The position numbers and the translations under genes are program-made. The notes under the pieces were generated by a model. It was not told where the DNA came from. It did no database searches and saw nothing but the letters and a program-made list of their open reading frames with translations. Of a stretch of 64,000 bases of DNA, positions 47,234 to 56,172 are shown in pieces (positions within the stretch are counted from its first letter, which is position 1; every line of letters starts with the position of its first letter). This stretch comes from Pannonibacter sp. XCT-53 (GTDB taxonomy: Bacteria; Pseudomonadota; Alphaproteobacteria; Rhizobiales; Stappiaceae), in assembly GCF_009915765.1 (NCBI RefSeq), contig NZ_JAABLQ010000001.1, forward strand, positions 1,922,001-1,986,000, given 5' to 3'.

Positions 47234-48310
47234 ATGATCTATACGGTTCTCGGCCTGCCGGGCCCCTTTACCAGATGGTGCCGCGCGGTGGTCTGCGAGC
47301 TGATCGCGGCCCGGGGCGAGCGCGCGGCCGACACCCACATTCCGGGCAGCCTCGCCGACATCGCCACCGAGCTGCTGCGTTCGGGCACCGATCACCTGGT
47401 GGTTTCCGCCGGCCGCCCCGATGTGGCGCTCATGGCCCGCCTTAAGGAGTATCGCCGGCCGATGCTGCTGGCCCTGTCGGATCCGCGCCAGGCCGCGCTG
47501 CATCTGTTCCGCGCCGGCAAGGCCGACGAACGCACCAGCGTGCGGCTGATCTCCGGCGACTGCTCCTGCCTGGTAGATTTCCACGGGGTTGACCACGTCA
47601 CCCGGCTGCATGTCGACGAGGCGCTCGCCGATCCGCTCAGCGCGATCCAGCGCATCGCCGATGTCTACGGGCTTGCGACGGATGCCGCCGGGGCCCGCCG
47701 CATCCTGGAGCGCACCGTCACGGACCTGGCGGCGACAACCGGTCACGACAACGGCGGACCGGATGCCCGGGCCGGGCTGGTGGAGAGTTTCGGCGAGGCC
47801 GTCGGCGCGGCGGCCGACTACATCCTCGGCGGCTTCGACCAGATGCTGGCCGGCAACCGCGACGTGCCGCTCATCATCACCAAGGAATTCTTCCTCGCCG
47901 GCGATCCGCCGCATGACCATGTGGCGCAGCCCCTCGACATGACCGGCCGGGCGCGCTTCATCGCCTTCGGTCCCTACATGCACATTCCCGCCGGGGCCTG
48001 GGCACTGCGCTATGTGGTGGGCTTCTCGGCCGAGGCGATGGGCACGCCCTGCATCATCGATGTGGGCGTGTCGGAGGGCCCGGTCTACCACGAGCTGACG
48101 CGGGCCCACATGGTCGTGTCCTCGCGCGGGCGGATGGAAATCTCGCTGTCCTTCGAGATCACCGACCCGCTGATGCCGATGCAGGTGCGTCTCCTGACCG
48201 AGAAGGCGATCTTCGATGGCCGGATGGCGATCGGCTATGCCGAGTTCCGGCGCAAGTCGCACCACGACGCAGGCGATCTCGACACCGCCACCCTGCTGCC
48301 GCCCGCCTGA
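47234..48310 (+). CDS. Hypothetical capsule-locus protein with C-terminal beta-rich domain
   Basis: 358 residues. The N-terminus (MIYTVLGLPGPFTRWCRAVV) sits where sulfotransferases or kinases have a P-loop, and ~1-200 looks alpha/beta, but no intact nucleotide motif is present. Residues ~235-340 appear beta-sandwich-like (GPYMHIPAGAWALRYVVGFS, CIIDVGVSEG, GRMEISLSFEI), similar in style to accessory domains in capsule glycosyltransferase loci. It is co-directional with gmd, 26 bases away, so probably in the same transcript. Function not recognised. The stop codon lies in the first unit of a tandem repeat. Confidence 0.65.
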   Translation: MIYTVLGLPGPFTRWCRAVVCELIAARGERAADTHIPGSLADIATELLRSGTDHLVVSAGRPDVALMARLKEYRRPMLLALSDPRQAALHLFRAGKADERTSVRLISGDCSCLVDFHGVDHVTRLHVDEALADPLSAIQRIADVYGLATDAAGARRILERTVTDLAATTGHDNGGPDARAGLVESFGEAVGAAADYILGGFDQMLAGNRDVPLIITKEFFLAGDPPHDHVAQPLDMTGRARFIAFGPYMHIPAGAWALRYVVGFSAEAMGTPCIIDVGVSEGPVYHELTRAHMVVSSRGRMEISLSFEITDPLMPMQVRLLTEKAIFDGRMAIGYAEFRRKSHHDAGDLDTATLLPPA

Positions 48311-48384
48311 GTGTCTGGCCTGAGTGTCTGGCCTGAGTGTCTGGCTTGAGCGTCTGACCAGAGCGTCTGGCCCGAGCATCTGGC
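48307..48384. repeat. Tandem repeat, six 13-base units
   Basis: Units 1-3 are exact CTGAGTGTCTGGC. Units 4-6 are variants (TTGAGCGTCTGAC, CAGAGCGTCTGGC, CCGAGCATCTGGC). The first contains the stop codon of the gene before it. It lies between two convergent genes; no spacers, so not a CRISPR. Confidence 0.9.
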
Positions 48385-48414
48385 CTGATCTCCCGGCCGG
48401 GGCCGGGTCGCTGC

Positions 48415-50685
48415 TCAGCGGTCGGGCTTCGGCCGGACGAGACGGATGCGCTGCTCCATCGCCAGGAACGGCTGTGCCGCCACGGGTGCCGAGATGCCGA
48501 GCGCGGTCACCCCGACCAGGATGGGGCGCAGCCGGTCGTCGCGGGGCATCAGGCCCTCGATCTCCAGATCCAGCCGGACGATGCCGTCCTCGCCGACCAC
48601 CGCCCCGCAGACCACGAGCCAGTCCCCTGCCCGGGCCTCAAGACGTCCGACCTCCGCACCGCCGCTGCGGAACACCAGCGTGTTGCCGGCCGCAGCGGGC
48701 GCCTTCAGCCGCAGGTCGAGCTGCACCGGGATGACGCTGCCCGGGGCCACCTGCGCCGACGTGGCCTGTCCGGATGCCGTGTCGAGCATCCGCAGCCCGA
48801 GCCGCGCGCGGCTGCCGCTCAGCCACTTCACCTGATGCTCGTCCCAGAGCCACTTGTCGTCGAAGATGAAGTCGGCTTCGGCGAGCTCCCGCATCCGCTC
48901 GATGCGCGGCTCCAGCGCGGACTCCTCGAACAGGATGCGGCTGCCCGGGGCGAGCCGGGCCACCGTGTCGTCCGCGCCCCGGTCCGGCTCGTCATAGGGG
49001 GCCTCGCGCCGCAGCACCTCGCCGAAGCGGGCCCGCATCTCGTCGCCCACCTGCGGCCAGGTCACGGCGCGGAAGTCGCGCGCGATGCGCTGGCGGCGCG
49101 CCTCGAGGGCACCGGGCGTGTAGATGAGCTCCTCGACCAGCGCGAGGCCGCCGGTGACATTGTGCGGATCGACGTAATCGACCAGGTCGCCGCCGACCTC
49201 CGGCATGGAGGACGTAGAGGAGGAAATGCAGGGCGTGCCGAAGGCCAGGCTCTCGCCGATCGGCAGGCCCCAGCCCTCGACGAAGCTCGGGAAGGCGGAG
49301 AAGCGGGCGGCGCGGTAGAGGAGCGACAGGTCCGCATCCGAGACATTGCTGAGGATGTGCAGCTTGCCGTCGAGATGGTTGCGCGAGGCAAAGCTCCCCA
49401 TCAGGTCCTTGACGCGCCAGCCGGGGCGGCCGACGAAGACCAGCTCCGGCACCGTGTCGCGCGGGTGGCGCTCCAGCAGCTTGAGCCAGATCTGGAACAG
49501 GTAATTGTGGTTCTTGCGCGCCTCGATGGTCGAGACGAAGAGCACGAAGGGCCGCTCGAGAAGGCCGCGCACGGCCGGGCTCGCCCGGCTGGCGCTGCTC
49601 TCGCCGCTGTCGAGCTGATGGGCAAGCTTGACCGGCCGCACCGGGGCGAGCGGGATCCCGCGCTCCTTGCAGTAGCGCACGAGGTCGACGGCGGAAAACT
49701 CCGAAATCGTGAAGATCACGTCGGCCATGCGGATGAAGTGGAACAGGCAGCGCGAGAAGCGCGCCACCAGCTCCGGCGCGCAGAACTCCGGATGGGTGAT
49801 CGGAATGATGTCGTAGATGTAGACGGCGATGCGCACGCCGGCGTTCTTGAGCGCCTGATAGATGTTGGCCGTGTCCGGCAGCATCCAGAAGGCGCCGGCG
49901 ACGAAGACCACGTCGCCCGCGCGCGGCACGTAGACTTCCGCCCCCTGCTCGGCCCGGGCGATGATGCCGCGCAGCTCGCCATGGTCCACCGGCTGGCGGC
50001 GCAGGGCGGCGGCCAGGTCCAGCACCGTCTGCGAGGGGATCGTGTAATAGGCCCGCGTCACCTCGTCGAGATAGGACAGGCGGAAGGTGTCACCGCCTGC
50101 GCGGATGATGCTTTCCGACAGGTGCAGCTGCACCCGCTGGATGCCCGAGACCGTGGCATGGTCCTTCAGGAACTTGAAGATGTCGGACAGGTCCATCAGA
50201 ACCTGTTCGCCGCGCCCGGCGAGCTTTGCGGCGGCGGCCGCGAAGGTGTCGGCGTCGAGGCTCGCGCCCAGGGCCCTCAGCTCGCGGAAGGCGGTGCGGT
50301 CCTCGCTGTTGAGGATGAAGGCCTGCCGGTAGGCGGCCTCGCAGCCCTCCAGGTCGCCCATGACCTTGTGCAGGTGGCCCAGCATCAGGAAGGCGTCCGC
50401 ACTGTCGGGGTTGAGGGCAATGGCCTTGCGATAGGCCGCCATGGCGTCGGCGTGACGACCGGATTCCTTCAGCATGTTGCCACGCTGGATCCAGATCCCG
50501 TCCGCCTCCGGCTTCATCTCGAGAAAGGCGGCGTAGAGGTCTGCCGCCGCACTCCAGTTGCCGGCGTCGCGGGCCTCGTCGGCCTCGCGCAGGACCTGGC
50601 CTGCCTTCTTTGCGGCACCACGGCCGAGCAGCCGGCGAAAGGGATCCAAGGCAGCCTCCAGGTTGGCGAACGGACAGGCTGACAT
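48415..50685 (-). CDS. TPR-containing GT4-family glycosyltransferase
   Basis: 756 residues from ATG 50685 (MSACPFANLEAALDPF). N-terminal TPR units ~30-145 (AGNWSAAADLYAAFLEMKPE, GRHADAMAAYRKAIALNPDS). GT-B glycosyltransferase ~160-600: IAVYIYDIIPITHPEFC, PFVLFVSTIEARKNHNYLFQIW, LVFVGRPGW, RFSAFPSFVEGWGLPIGESLAFGTPCI (the GT4 EX7E-type region). The last ~130 residues form a beta-rich domain (VIPVQLDLRLKAP). Probably builds the capsule repeat unit. Its centre is closely similar to the second GT4 gene (52296-53609). Divergent from the protease gene. Confidence 0.85.
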   Translation of the reverse strand: MSACPFANLEAALDPFRRLLGRGAAKKAGQVLREADEARDAGNWSAAADLYAAFLEMKPEADGIWIQRGNMLKESGRHADAMAAYRKAIALNPDSADAFLMLGHLHKVMGDLEGCEAAYRQAFILNSEDRTAFRELRALGASLDADTFAAAAAKLAGRGEQVLMDLSDIFKFLKDHATVSGIQRVQLHLSESIIRAGGDTFRLSYLDEVTRAYYTIPSQTVLDLAAALRRQPVDHGELRGIIARAEQGAEVYVPRAGDVVFVAGAFWMLPDTANIYQALKNAGVRIAVYIYDIIPITHPEFCAPELVARFSRCLFHFIRMADVIFTISEFSAVDLVRYCKERGIPLAPVRPVKLAHQLDSGESSASRASPAVRGLLERPFVLFVSTIEARKNHNYLFQIWLKLLERHPRDTVPELVFVGRPGWRVKDLMGSFASRNHLDGKLHILSNVSDADLSLLYRAARFSAFPSFVEGWGLPIGESLAFGTPCISSSTSSMPEVGGDLVDYVDPHNVTGGLALVEELIYTPGALEARRQRIARDFRAVTWPQVGDEMRARFGEVLRREAPYDEPDRGADDTVARLAPGSRILFEESALEPRIERMRELAEADFIFDDKWLWDEHQVKWLSGSRARLGLRMLDTASGQATSAQVAPGSVIPVQLDLRLKAPAAAGNTLVFRSGGAEVGRLEARAGDWLVVCGAVVGEDGIVRLDLEIEGLMPRDDRLRPILVGVTALGISAPVAAQPFLAMEQRIRLVRPKPDR

Positions 50686-50767
50686 ACCTGTCCGGTCCCT
50701 GCTTTTCAACACGGCATCGTAAGCCTTCGTGAACCAGACTGCCGCAATTCTGCCAAGGACGCGATCA

Positions 50768-52150
50768 ATGGTTGCGGCCACGGCAAAGGCAGGGCTCAGT
50801 TCGGAGATTGGAATGACCTACTACGTCGACGAAACGGCTTATCCTGCCAAATCCGTCGTGTTCATCCGCGCCACGTGGGGCAACACGACCTACACCGGCA
50901 CCGGCTTCCTGGTCGGGCGCAACGATCTCGTCACCGCAGCGCATGTGGTCTATGACGTGAAGCTCGGCCGTGTGGCCGACACGATCAAGATCTATCCGGT
51001 CTACAATCCGGACAAGTTCAACCAGAACTTCTACAGCTACGCGGCGATCGACTTCTACAGCAACTCCAATCCCGGCGCCTTCGATCCGGACCGCGACGGC
51101 CTGATCTCGCCGGGCGACAACCGCTTCAGCACCATGGGCCATGCGGAGGTCGACATCGCCGTCCTGTCGCTGTCGAAGCCGCTCGGCGACACCTATGGCT
51201 GGTTCGGCGTCGATCCGGACTTCAACAACGGCGGGCGCGTCTCCGTCATCGGCCACCCCGGCGCCTGGGAAAACTATTCCGTCCGCGACGATGGCTCCGT
51301 CTATGCGGATGCGACCGATCAGGTCTACATCAACGAAGGCAACATCGAGATCAACCCGGGCAATTCCGGCGGCCCGATCTTCTACCAGAGCTCCAGCGGC
51401 CCCTATGCGGTCGGCCTCGTCTCGACCAAGTCCTACTTCACGGACATCGGCGGCCACTGGAACTGGATGAAGGAGACCATCCGGGACAACGACCGCTTCA
51501 TCGACGGCTACGCCGGCCACACCGTCACCGGCACCTCGGGGAACGACGTCTTCGGGCTGTTCGCCACCAAGGGGCGCTACACCAGCGTCGGCAACGACAC
51601 GGTCTATGGCGGCGCCGGTCGCGACACGGTGAAGTTCCAGGGCCCGGGCAGCGACTTCACCTTCACCCGCAACGGCACCACCATCACCATTACCGACAAG
51701 ACCGGCAGCGAGGGGCGCGACACGCTCTATGACGTCGAGCGGCTGGATTTCGACAACGGCACGCTGGCCTTCGACTTTGACGGCAGCGCCGGCCAGACCT
51801 ACCGGCTCTATCAGGCAGCCTTCGCCCGCACGCCGGACCGCCCCGGCCTGTCGCACAACGTCAACCTCGTCGACCAGGGCATGACGCTGAAGCAGATGGC
51901 CGGAGCCTTCATCGGCTCGGCCGAGTTCATCCAGCGGTATGGCGTCGGCACCTCGAACACCACCTATGTCACCGCGCTCTACCAGAACGTCCTGGGCCGC
52001 GGCCCCGATCCGGTCGGCCTCAACGGCTGGCTCGACCGGCTGGCAACCGGCACCTGGGACCGTCAGGACGTGCTGCTCGGCTTCTCCGAAAGCCCCGAGA
52101 ACCAGGCCCTCGTCGGGGCGCAGATTTCCAACGGCATCTGGCTGCTCTAG
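50768..52150 (+). CDS. Secreted trypsin-like serine protease with RTX-like and DUF4214 regions
   Basis: 460 residues from ATG 50768, with AAGGA 8 bases before it. Trypsin-type core with His59 (VTAAHVV), Asp129 (EVDIAVL) and Ser200 (NPGNSGGPIF). Then one Ca-binding-like RTX unit (~275-290, GNDTVYGGAGRDTV) and a DUF4214 domain (~345-450, YRLYQAAFARTPDRPG and LYQNVLGRGPDPVGLNGWLD). There is no Sec signal peptide; RTX plus DUF4214 proteins are usually type I secretion substrates with C-terminal signals. No type I exporter is in the window. The place inside the capsule locus suggests a surface or biofilm role. Confidence 0.82.
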   Translation: MVAATAKAGLSSEIGMTYYVDETAYPAKSVVFIRATWGNTTYTGTGFLVGRNDLVTAAHVVYDVKLGRVADTIKIYPVYNPDKFNQNFYSYAAIDFYSNSNPGAFDPDRDGLISPGDNRFSTMGHAEVDIAVLSLSKPLGDTYGWFGVDPDFNNGGRVSVIGHPGAWENYSVRDDGSVYADATDQVYINEGNIEINPGNSGGPIFYQSSSGPYAVGLVSTKSYFTDIGGHWNWMKETIRDNDRFIDGYAGHTVTGTSGNDVFGLFATKGRYTSVGNDTVYGGAGRDTVKFQGPGSDFTFTRNGTTITITDKTGSEGRDTLYDVERLDFDNGTLAFDFDGSAGQTYRLYQAAFARTPDRPGLSHNVNLVDQGMTLKQMAGAFIGSAEFIQRYGVGTSNTTYVTALYQNVLGRGPDPVGLNGWLDRLATGTWDRQDVLLGFSESPENQALVGAQISNGIWLL

Positions 52151-52213
52151 GCGGCGACCGGCCCGGCGGTGCGCCACGCCGCCCGGGCGCCGGCGCAGCG
52201 CAAGGATCCCCTG

Positions 52214-52248
52214 ACCGGCGCGGACCTGTTCCGCGCCGGTTTTGTTTT
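52214..52248 (+). terminator. Intrinsic terminator after the protease gene
   Basis: ACCGGCGCGG (52214-52223) pairs perfectly with CCGCGCCGGT (52231-52240), followed by TTTTGTTTT-like sequence (52240-52248). Canonical form. A 12-base direct repeat (GTCGTTTCAGGG twice, 52253-52276) follows. Confidence 0.85.
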
Positions 52249-52295
52249 CGTGGTCGTTTCAGGGGTCGTTTCAGGGGTCCGTCCCGGAGGCCGGA

Positions 52296-53609
52296 TCAGT
52301 CGTGCATGCGGGTCAGAAAGCGGTCGAGCACGCGGAAATGGGCCGGCCAGGTCATGGCTTCCGGCACCCCCGGCTCGACCGGCAGCCGTGCGCCCCGGTC
52401 GCCGCGCGCCAGTCCCTCGATGGCCCGGAGCCAGCCCAGCCCGTCCAGGGGCGACAGGAGCCGGGCCCCCGCTCCCGCCACCTCGCGGTGCACCGCGATG
52501 TCGGAGGCGATGACGTCGGCGCCAAGCGCCTCTGCCTCCACCAGCGGCAGGCTGAACCCCTCCACGAAGGAGGGCACGAGCACGGCCGCGGCGCCGCGCA
52601 TCAGCGCAGCCACTTCCGCATCGGTGAGACCGCCGGCCTCGTGCACATGCGCGCGCAAGGCGGGGCAGCGGTCGAGATAGTCGACCACATTCTCGTTTTC
52701 CCAGCCGCGCCGCCCCACCAGCACCAGACGGGGCGCGTCCGGGCCGAGACGCTCGACCATGTCGCGCCACAGCGGCAGCAGCAGCAGGTGATTCTTGCGC
52801 GGCTCGATCGTGCCGAGAACGACGAAATAGGGCACCGTCGGCGCCGGGGCCGGCAGGCTGCCGCGCCCGGTCTGGAACTGCGCCTCGATGCCGAGCAGCG
52901 CCACCTCGGTGCGGGGCTGGCGCAGGCCTGCCTCGGCCACATGCGCCAGGAAGACATCGCGGGTGTAGGCGGAATTGGTGATGACCAGATCCGCATGGGC
53001 GGCAACGGTGGCCATGCGGCGCCGGTGCAGCTCGGCATGGCCCGGCCGGCAGTATTCCGGATGGGTGATCGGGATCAGGTCATGGATCAGGAACACCGGG
53101 CGCACGCCGGAACGCTGCAGCCAGCGCGGCAGGGCCGGAGCCGTCAGGTTGGAATGGGCGACGTTGATGTAGATGGCCCCGGCAATCCCCTCCGGCCGGT
53201 TGGACAGGGACCCGGCCAGCTGGCCGGCCGCCCGCCGCAGCCAGGCCGACGCCCCGGCCACCGCATCGCTGCGCGCCCCTGCCGCCGTGGGCGGCGGCGC
53301 CTCGAGACCAAGGAACCGCAGGGTGCGGCCATAGGCGGCGCTCACCCCGGTCTCGGCCACGCCCCAGTTGGCCGCCGTCCGGTCGCGCAAGGTCAGCCCC
53401 ACCTCGCGCGGCAGCAGGCGCAGGCCGAAGTCCCCCGCCTCGACGAACTCGAGCGCGATGTCATGACGTCCGATCAGGTGGTCGAGATAGGCGAACTCCA
53501 CCCGGTCGATGCCGGTGGGCGAGGCGCGCAGCCCGCGCCCCATCAGCCGGGTGATGTCGAGCAGGACCCGTGTGGCGGGCCGGTGCGTGGCCTCACCCGC
53601 GCCAGGCAT
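52296..53609 (-). CDS. GT4-family glycosyltransferase
   Basis: 437 residues from ATG 53609 (MPGAGEATHRPATRVLLDITRL), overlapping the upstream kpsS-like stop by 17 bases. GT-B fold with VFLIHDLIPITHPEYCRPGH (~160-180), VPYFVVLGTIEPRKNHLLLLPLW (~245-267), LVLVGRRGWENENVVDYL and VLVPSFVEGFSLPLVEAEALGADVIASD (acceptor/nucleotide region). Related in sequence to the GT4 half of the TPR gene at 48415-50685, which suggests duplication and a capsule-backbone role. Last gene of the kpsD-kpsS2-GT4 operon. Confidence 0.87.
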   Translation of the reverse strand: MPGAGEATHRPATRVLLDITRLMGRGLRASPTGIDRVEFAYLDHLIGRHDIALEFVEAGDFGLRLLPREVGLTLRDRTAANWGVAETGVSAAYGRTLRFLGLEAPPPTAAGARSDAVAGASAWLRRAAGQLAGSLSNRPEGIAGAIYINVAHSNLTAPALPRWLQRSGVRPVFLIHDLIPITHPEYCRPGHAELHRRRMATVAAHADLVITNSAYTRDVFLAHVAEAGLRQPRTEVALLGIEAQFQTGRGSLPAPAPTVPYFVVLGTIEPRKNHLLLLPLWRDMVERLGPDAPRLVLVGRRGWENENVVDYLDRCPALRAHVHEAGGLTDAEVAALMRGAAAVLVPSFVEGFSLPLVEAEALGADVIASDIAVHREVAGAGARLLSPLDGLGWLRAIEGLARGDRGARLPVEPGVPEAMTWPAHFRVLDRFLTRMHD

Positions 53610-54987
53610 GGAACCACCGTTCGGTGTGGGTGCCGTCGCTGATCTGTTCCTCGAAGGTGGTGGCGATGCCCGCTGCCCGCGCCCGCGCCAGCCGGGGCGG
53701 CGGCAGCTCCAGCGTGCCGAGACCGTTGACGGTGCCCTCCGACAGCCGCCGCGCCATGGCATAGGCTCCCGCGCGCCGTCCCTTCTCGACGTAGAAGTTG
53801 CCCTTCACCTGGATGGTCGCCGCCATCAGCCGTTCCAGCTGGTCGAGCAGCTCCGCGTCCGGCGGGGTCCGGTCGGCCCAGAACTGGTCGAGCGGCACCT
53901 GGCTCGTCAGGCCGGCGATGTCATAGAGCGCTATGCCCAGCACCTTGGTCGGGCAGCCGACGCGCAGGGCGTGGATCCCGGTGGTGCTGTTGATCATCAG
54001 CGCGCCCTTGGCGTGTTCCAGCAGCCGGTTGAGGTTGCCGCCGTCGATCACATAGACGCGCTTGCGCACGCCGTAGCGCCGGGCGATCTGCTTCAGGAGC
54101 TTCGGCCAGGGCTCGATGCCATTGTCGAGCGGGTGGATCTTGAACACGAGCCGCGCCGACACCGGCGCCGACTTGGCGAAGGAGCGGATGACCTCCTCGG
54201 CCGCCTCGCCGATGTGGCTGAAGGGCGAGTTGTAGCGCAGCTGGTAGTCGCTCTGGATCTGCAGCGGAAAGACGTAATAGGGGATGCCGCTGCCGATGAC
54301 GTCGTCGATCAGGTGCTCGGCCACGCTGTTGCGCCAGCTCGACTGGACCAGACGCGGGATGAAGCGCAGATACTCCGCCAGCGGATGGTAGAACCGGTCG
54401 CGGTAGAAGCGCGGGAAGGAAAACCAGGCGCAGAAGACGTTGGAGAGGTTGTAGACGACCTCGTGAAAGGCCTCCATCCAGAAGGGATGGGTGTAGAGCG
54501 GCCGGCGGTCGATCGGCGGCAGCCCCTCGGCCAGCTCCCGGATGCGCGCCGGATCCTGCGGAAAGCGCGAATGGGCGGACATGCCGTTGCGCTCGAGCGT
54601 GATCCAGTCGGGACGCAGATAGCCGAATTCATAGGCGCTGGCGGTCAGGCCCAGTTCATCCGCCACTTCGGCGGCAGCGACATGGTAGGGCAGACGGTCG
54701 GCGTAATAGACCACGTCGGTGGCACCGACACGCCGGACGAAGGCGCGGAACCAGTCCTTGAACTCCGCCAGAGAGCCCCTGTAGTTCACCGCACGACGGT
54801 CATGCCAGGCGAGCCAGTCGCCGGGGCACAGGTTGACGCGGTGGGTGCGGTGCCCGAGCAGGTCCAGCTCGTCGGCAACCCGGCGGCAGAAGACCGACGG
54901 GGGCCCTTGCAGGAAGACGAAGGTCTTGCCCCCGCCGTCCGCCGGCCCCGACGGGGCGCTGCCCTGTGCTTGCGGGTTGTCCGCCAT
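53593..54987 (-). CDS. Second KpsS-like capsule Kdo-transferase
   Basis: 464 residues. It carries the KpsS motifs of the copy at 41260-42597: FVFLQGPPSVFCRRVADEL, VNLCPGDWLAWHD, VVYYADRLPYHVAA, EFGYLRPDWITLERNG, YYVFPLQIQSDYQLRYNSPF, KIHPLDNGIEPWP and INSTTGIHAL, and shares the C-terminal PPPRLARARAAG block. Divergence between the two is high, so they are old paralogues. It follows kpsD and overlaps a GT4 gene. It may add a different sugar or linkage, or act on a second polymer. Confidence 0.85.
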   Translation of the reverse strand: MADNPQAQGSAPSGPADGGGKTFVFLQGPPSVFCRRVADELDLLGHRTHRVNLCPGDWLAWHDRRAVNYRGSLAEFKDWFRAFVRRVGATDVVYYADRLPYHVAAAEVADELGLTASAYEFGYLRPDWITLERNGMSAHSRFPQDPARIRELAEGLPPIDRRPLYTHPFWMEAFHEVVYNLSNVFCAWFSFPRFYRDRFYHPLAEYLRFIPRLVQSSWRNSVAEHLIDDVIGSGIPYYVFPLQIQSDYQLRYNSPFSHIGEAAEEVIRSFAKSAPVSARLVFKIHPLDNGIEPWPKLLKQIARRYGVRKRVYVIDGGNLNRLLEHAKGALMINSTTGIHALRVGCPTKVLGIALYDIAGLTSQVPLDQFWADRTPPDAELLDQLERLMAATIQVKGNFYVEKGRRAGAYAMARRLSEGTVNGLGTLELPPPRLARARAAGIATTFEEQISDGTHTERWFHAWRG

Positions 54988-55023
54988 GGCACCGCCTTTG
55001 CCTGTCGCAGCTGCCAGAGTGGC

Positions 55024-56172
55024 TCACTTGTTCACGATTGCCGCGACGCTGAGCGCATTGTTGGTCAGCGGCGCGATGATCTGCAGGAACTTGCCGAACT
55101 CCGCCGTCGGATGGTTCGCGACATAGAGGATGTCCTTGTCACGCATCTCGAAGAAACGGGTCAGGAAGAAGCCGCGCGGATCCTGCAGGCTGACGCGGTA
55201 GACGACCGGAACTTCCGTCTGGCCGGCCATCTTCTGCGCCAGATCCGGGCGCAGCTGACGCACCAGATCCGCCTCTTCATAGCGGAACAGGAAGATGCCG
55301 CCGGCGTCGGCGCGGTAGTCGTTGAGACCGCCGACGGTCGCCAGCGCCTCGGCCATCGAGACGGTCTTGGTGCGGAACGGCACGAGCTGGTTGGCCTTGA
55401 CCGCACCGAAGGCGGAGAAGGTACGCGGGCGGTGCGACAGCAGCACGTTGTCGCCCGGCGACACCAGCACGTTGTTCTCGGGGAAGTCGATCAGATGTTC
55501 CAGACGCGTGGTGCCGGAGCGCGCGCCGCGCTTCAGCGTCACCACGGTCTCGTAGGTGGCCGCGCGGGCACCACCGGCCTGGGCGACAAGCTCCAGCAGG
55601 CGGGTGTTGCGCACCTGCAGCGGATAGACCCCGGGCTTGGCCACGTCACCGACCACGACGGCCGTGGAGCTGAGCTTGCTGGAGACGACGACCAGCACCT
55701 GCGGCTCGATCGCCTTGCCGACCAGCTTGCTCTCGATGGTCTGGCGCAGGCCCTCGACGGACTGGCCGGCAGCCTGGATGCGGCCCGCGTAGGGCACGAA
55801 GATGAAGCCCGTCTCGTCGACGGTGGCCGGGATCAGGGTGCCGTCACCCGAGGCGCCGGAGAAGAGACCTTCGCGCGAGGCTTCCCAGATCTTGATCTGC
55901 AGGCTGTCCCCGACGCCCAGCAGCGCCGACGAGCCGCCGCCGCCCACGCCCTGGAACTGGTTCATGAAGGACAGCGGGCGATAATTCTTCAGCCGCTCGA
56001 TGTTGGAGGGGGAAACGTCAATGACGGTGTAGTTCTCGACACCGGAGGGCACGCTGGCCTGTTCGGTGGAAATCTGCTCGGAGGTGATGCCGATCGCCGA
56101 CGGTCCCTCGGAGGGAAGCGCCGAGCAGCCCGCTGCAAGCAATACTAAAGACAATAGCCACAACGACCGCAT
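55024..56172 (-). CDS. kpsD: Outer-membrane polysaccharide export lipoprotein (KpsD/Wza family)
   Basis: 382 residues from ATG 56172. It begins with a lipoprotein signal (MRSLWLLSLVLLAAGCSA; lipobox cysteine at 16). A longer start at 56196, with AGGAGG nine bases upstream, is possible but adds acidic residues before the signal. Then a poly_export domain (~85-165, ALLGVGDSLQIKIWEA and GFIFVPYAGRIQAAGQ), SLBB repeats (~175-330, VVVGDVAKPGVYPL; TFSAFGAVKANQLVPF) and a hydrophobic C-terminus. It forms the outer-membrane exit for the KpsMT/KpsE system. Ends 36 bases before the second kpsS. Confidence 0.88.
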   Translation of the reverse strand: MRSLWLLSLVLLAAGCSALPSEGPSAIGITSEQISTEQASVPSGVENYTVIDVSPSNIERLKNYRPLSFMNQFQGVGGGGSSALLGVGDSLQIKIWEASREGLFSGASGDGTLIPATVDETGFIFVPYAGRIQAAGQSVEGLRQTIESKLVGKAIEPQVLVVVSSKLSSTAVVVGDVAKPGVYPLQVRNTRLLELVAQAGGARAATYETVVTLKRGARSGTTRLEHLIDFPENNVLVSPGDNVLLSHRPRTFSAFGAVKANQLVPFRTKTVSMAEALATVGGLNDYRADAGGIFLFRYEEADLVRQLRPDLAQKMAGQTEVPVVYRVSLQDPRGFFLTRFFEMRDKDILYVANHPTAEFGKFLQIIAPLTNNALSVAAIVNK

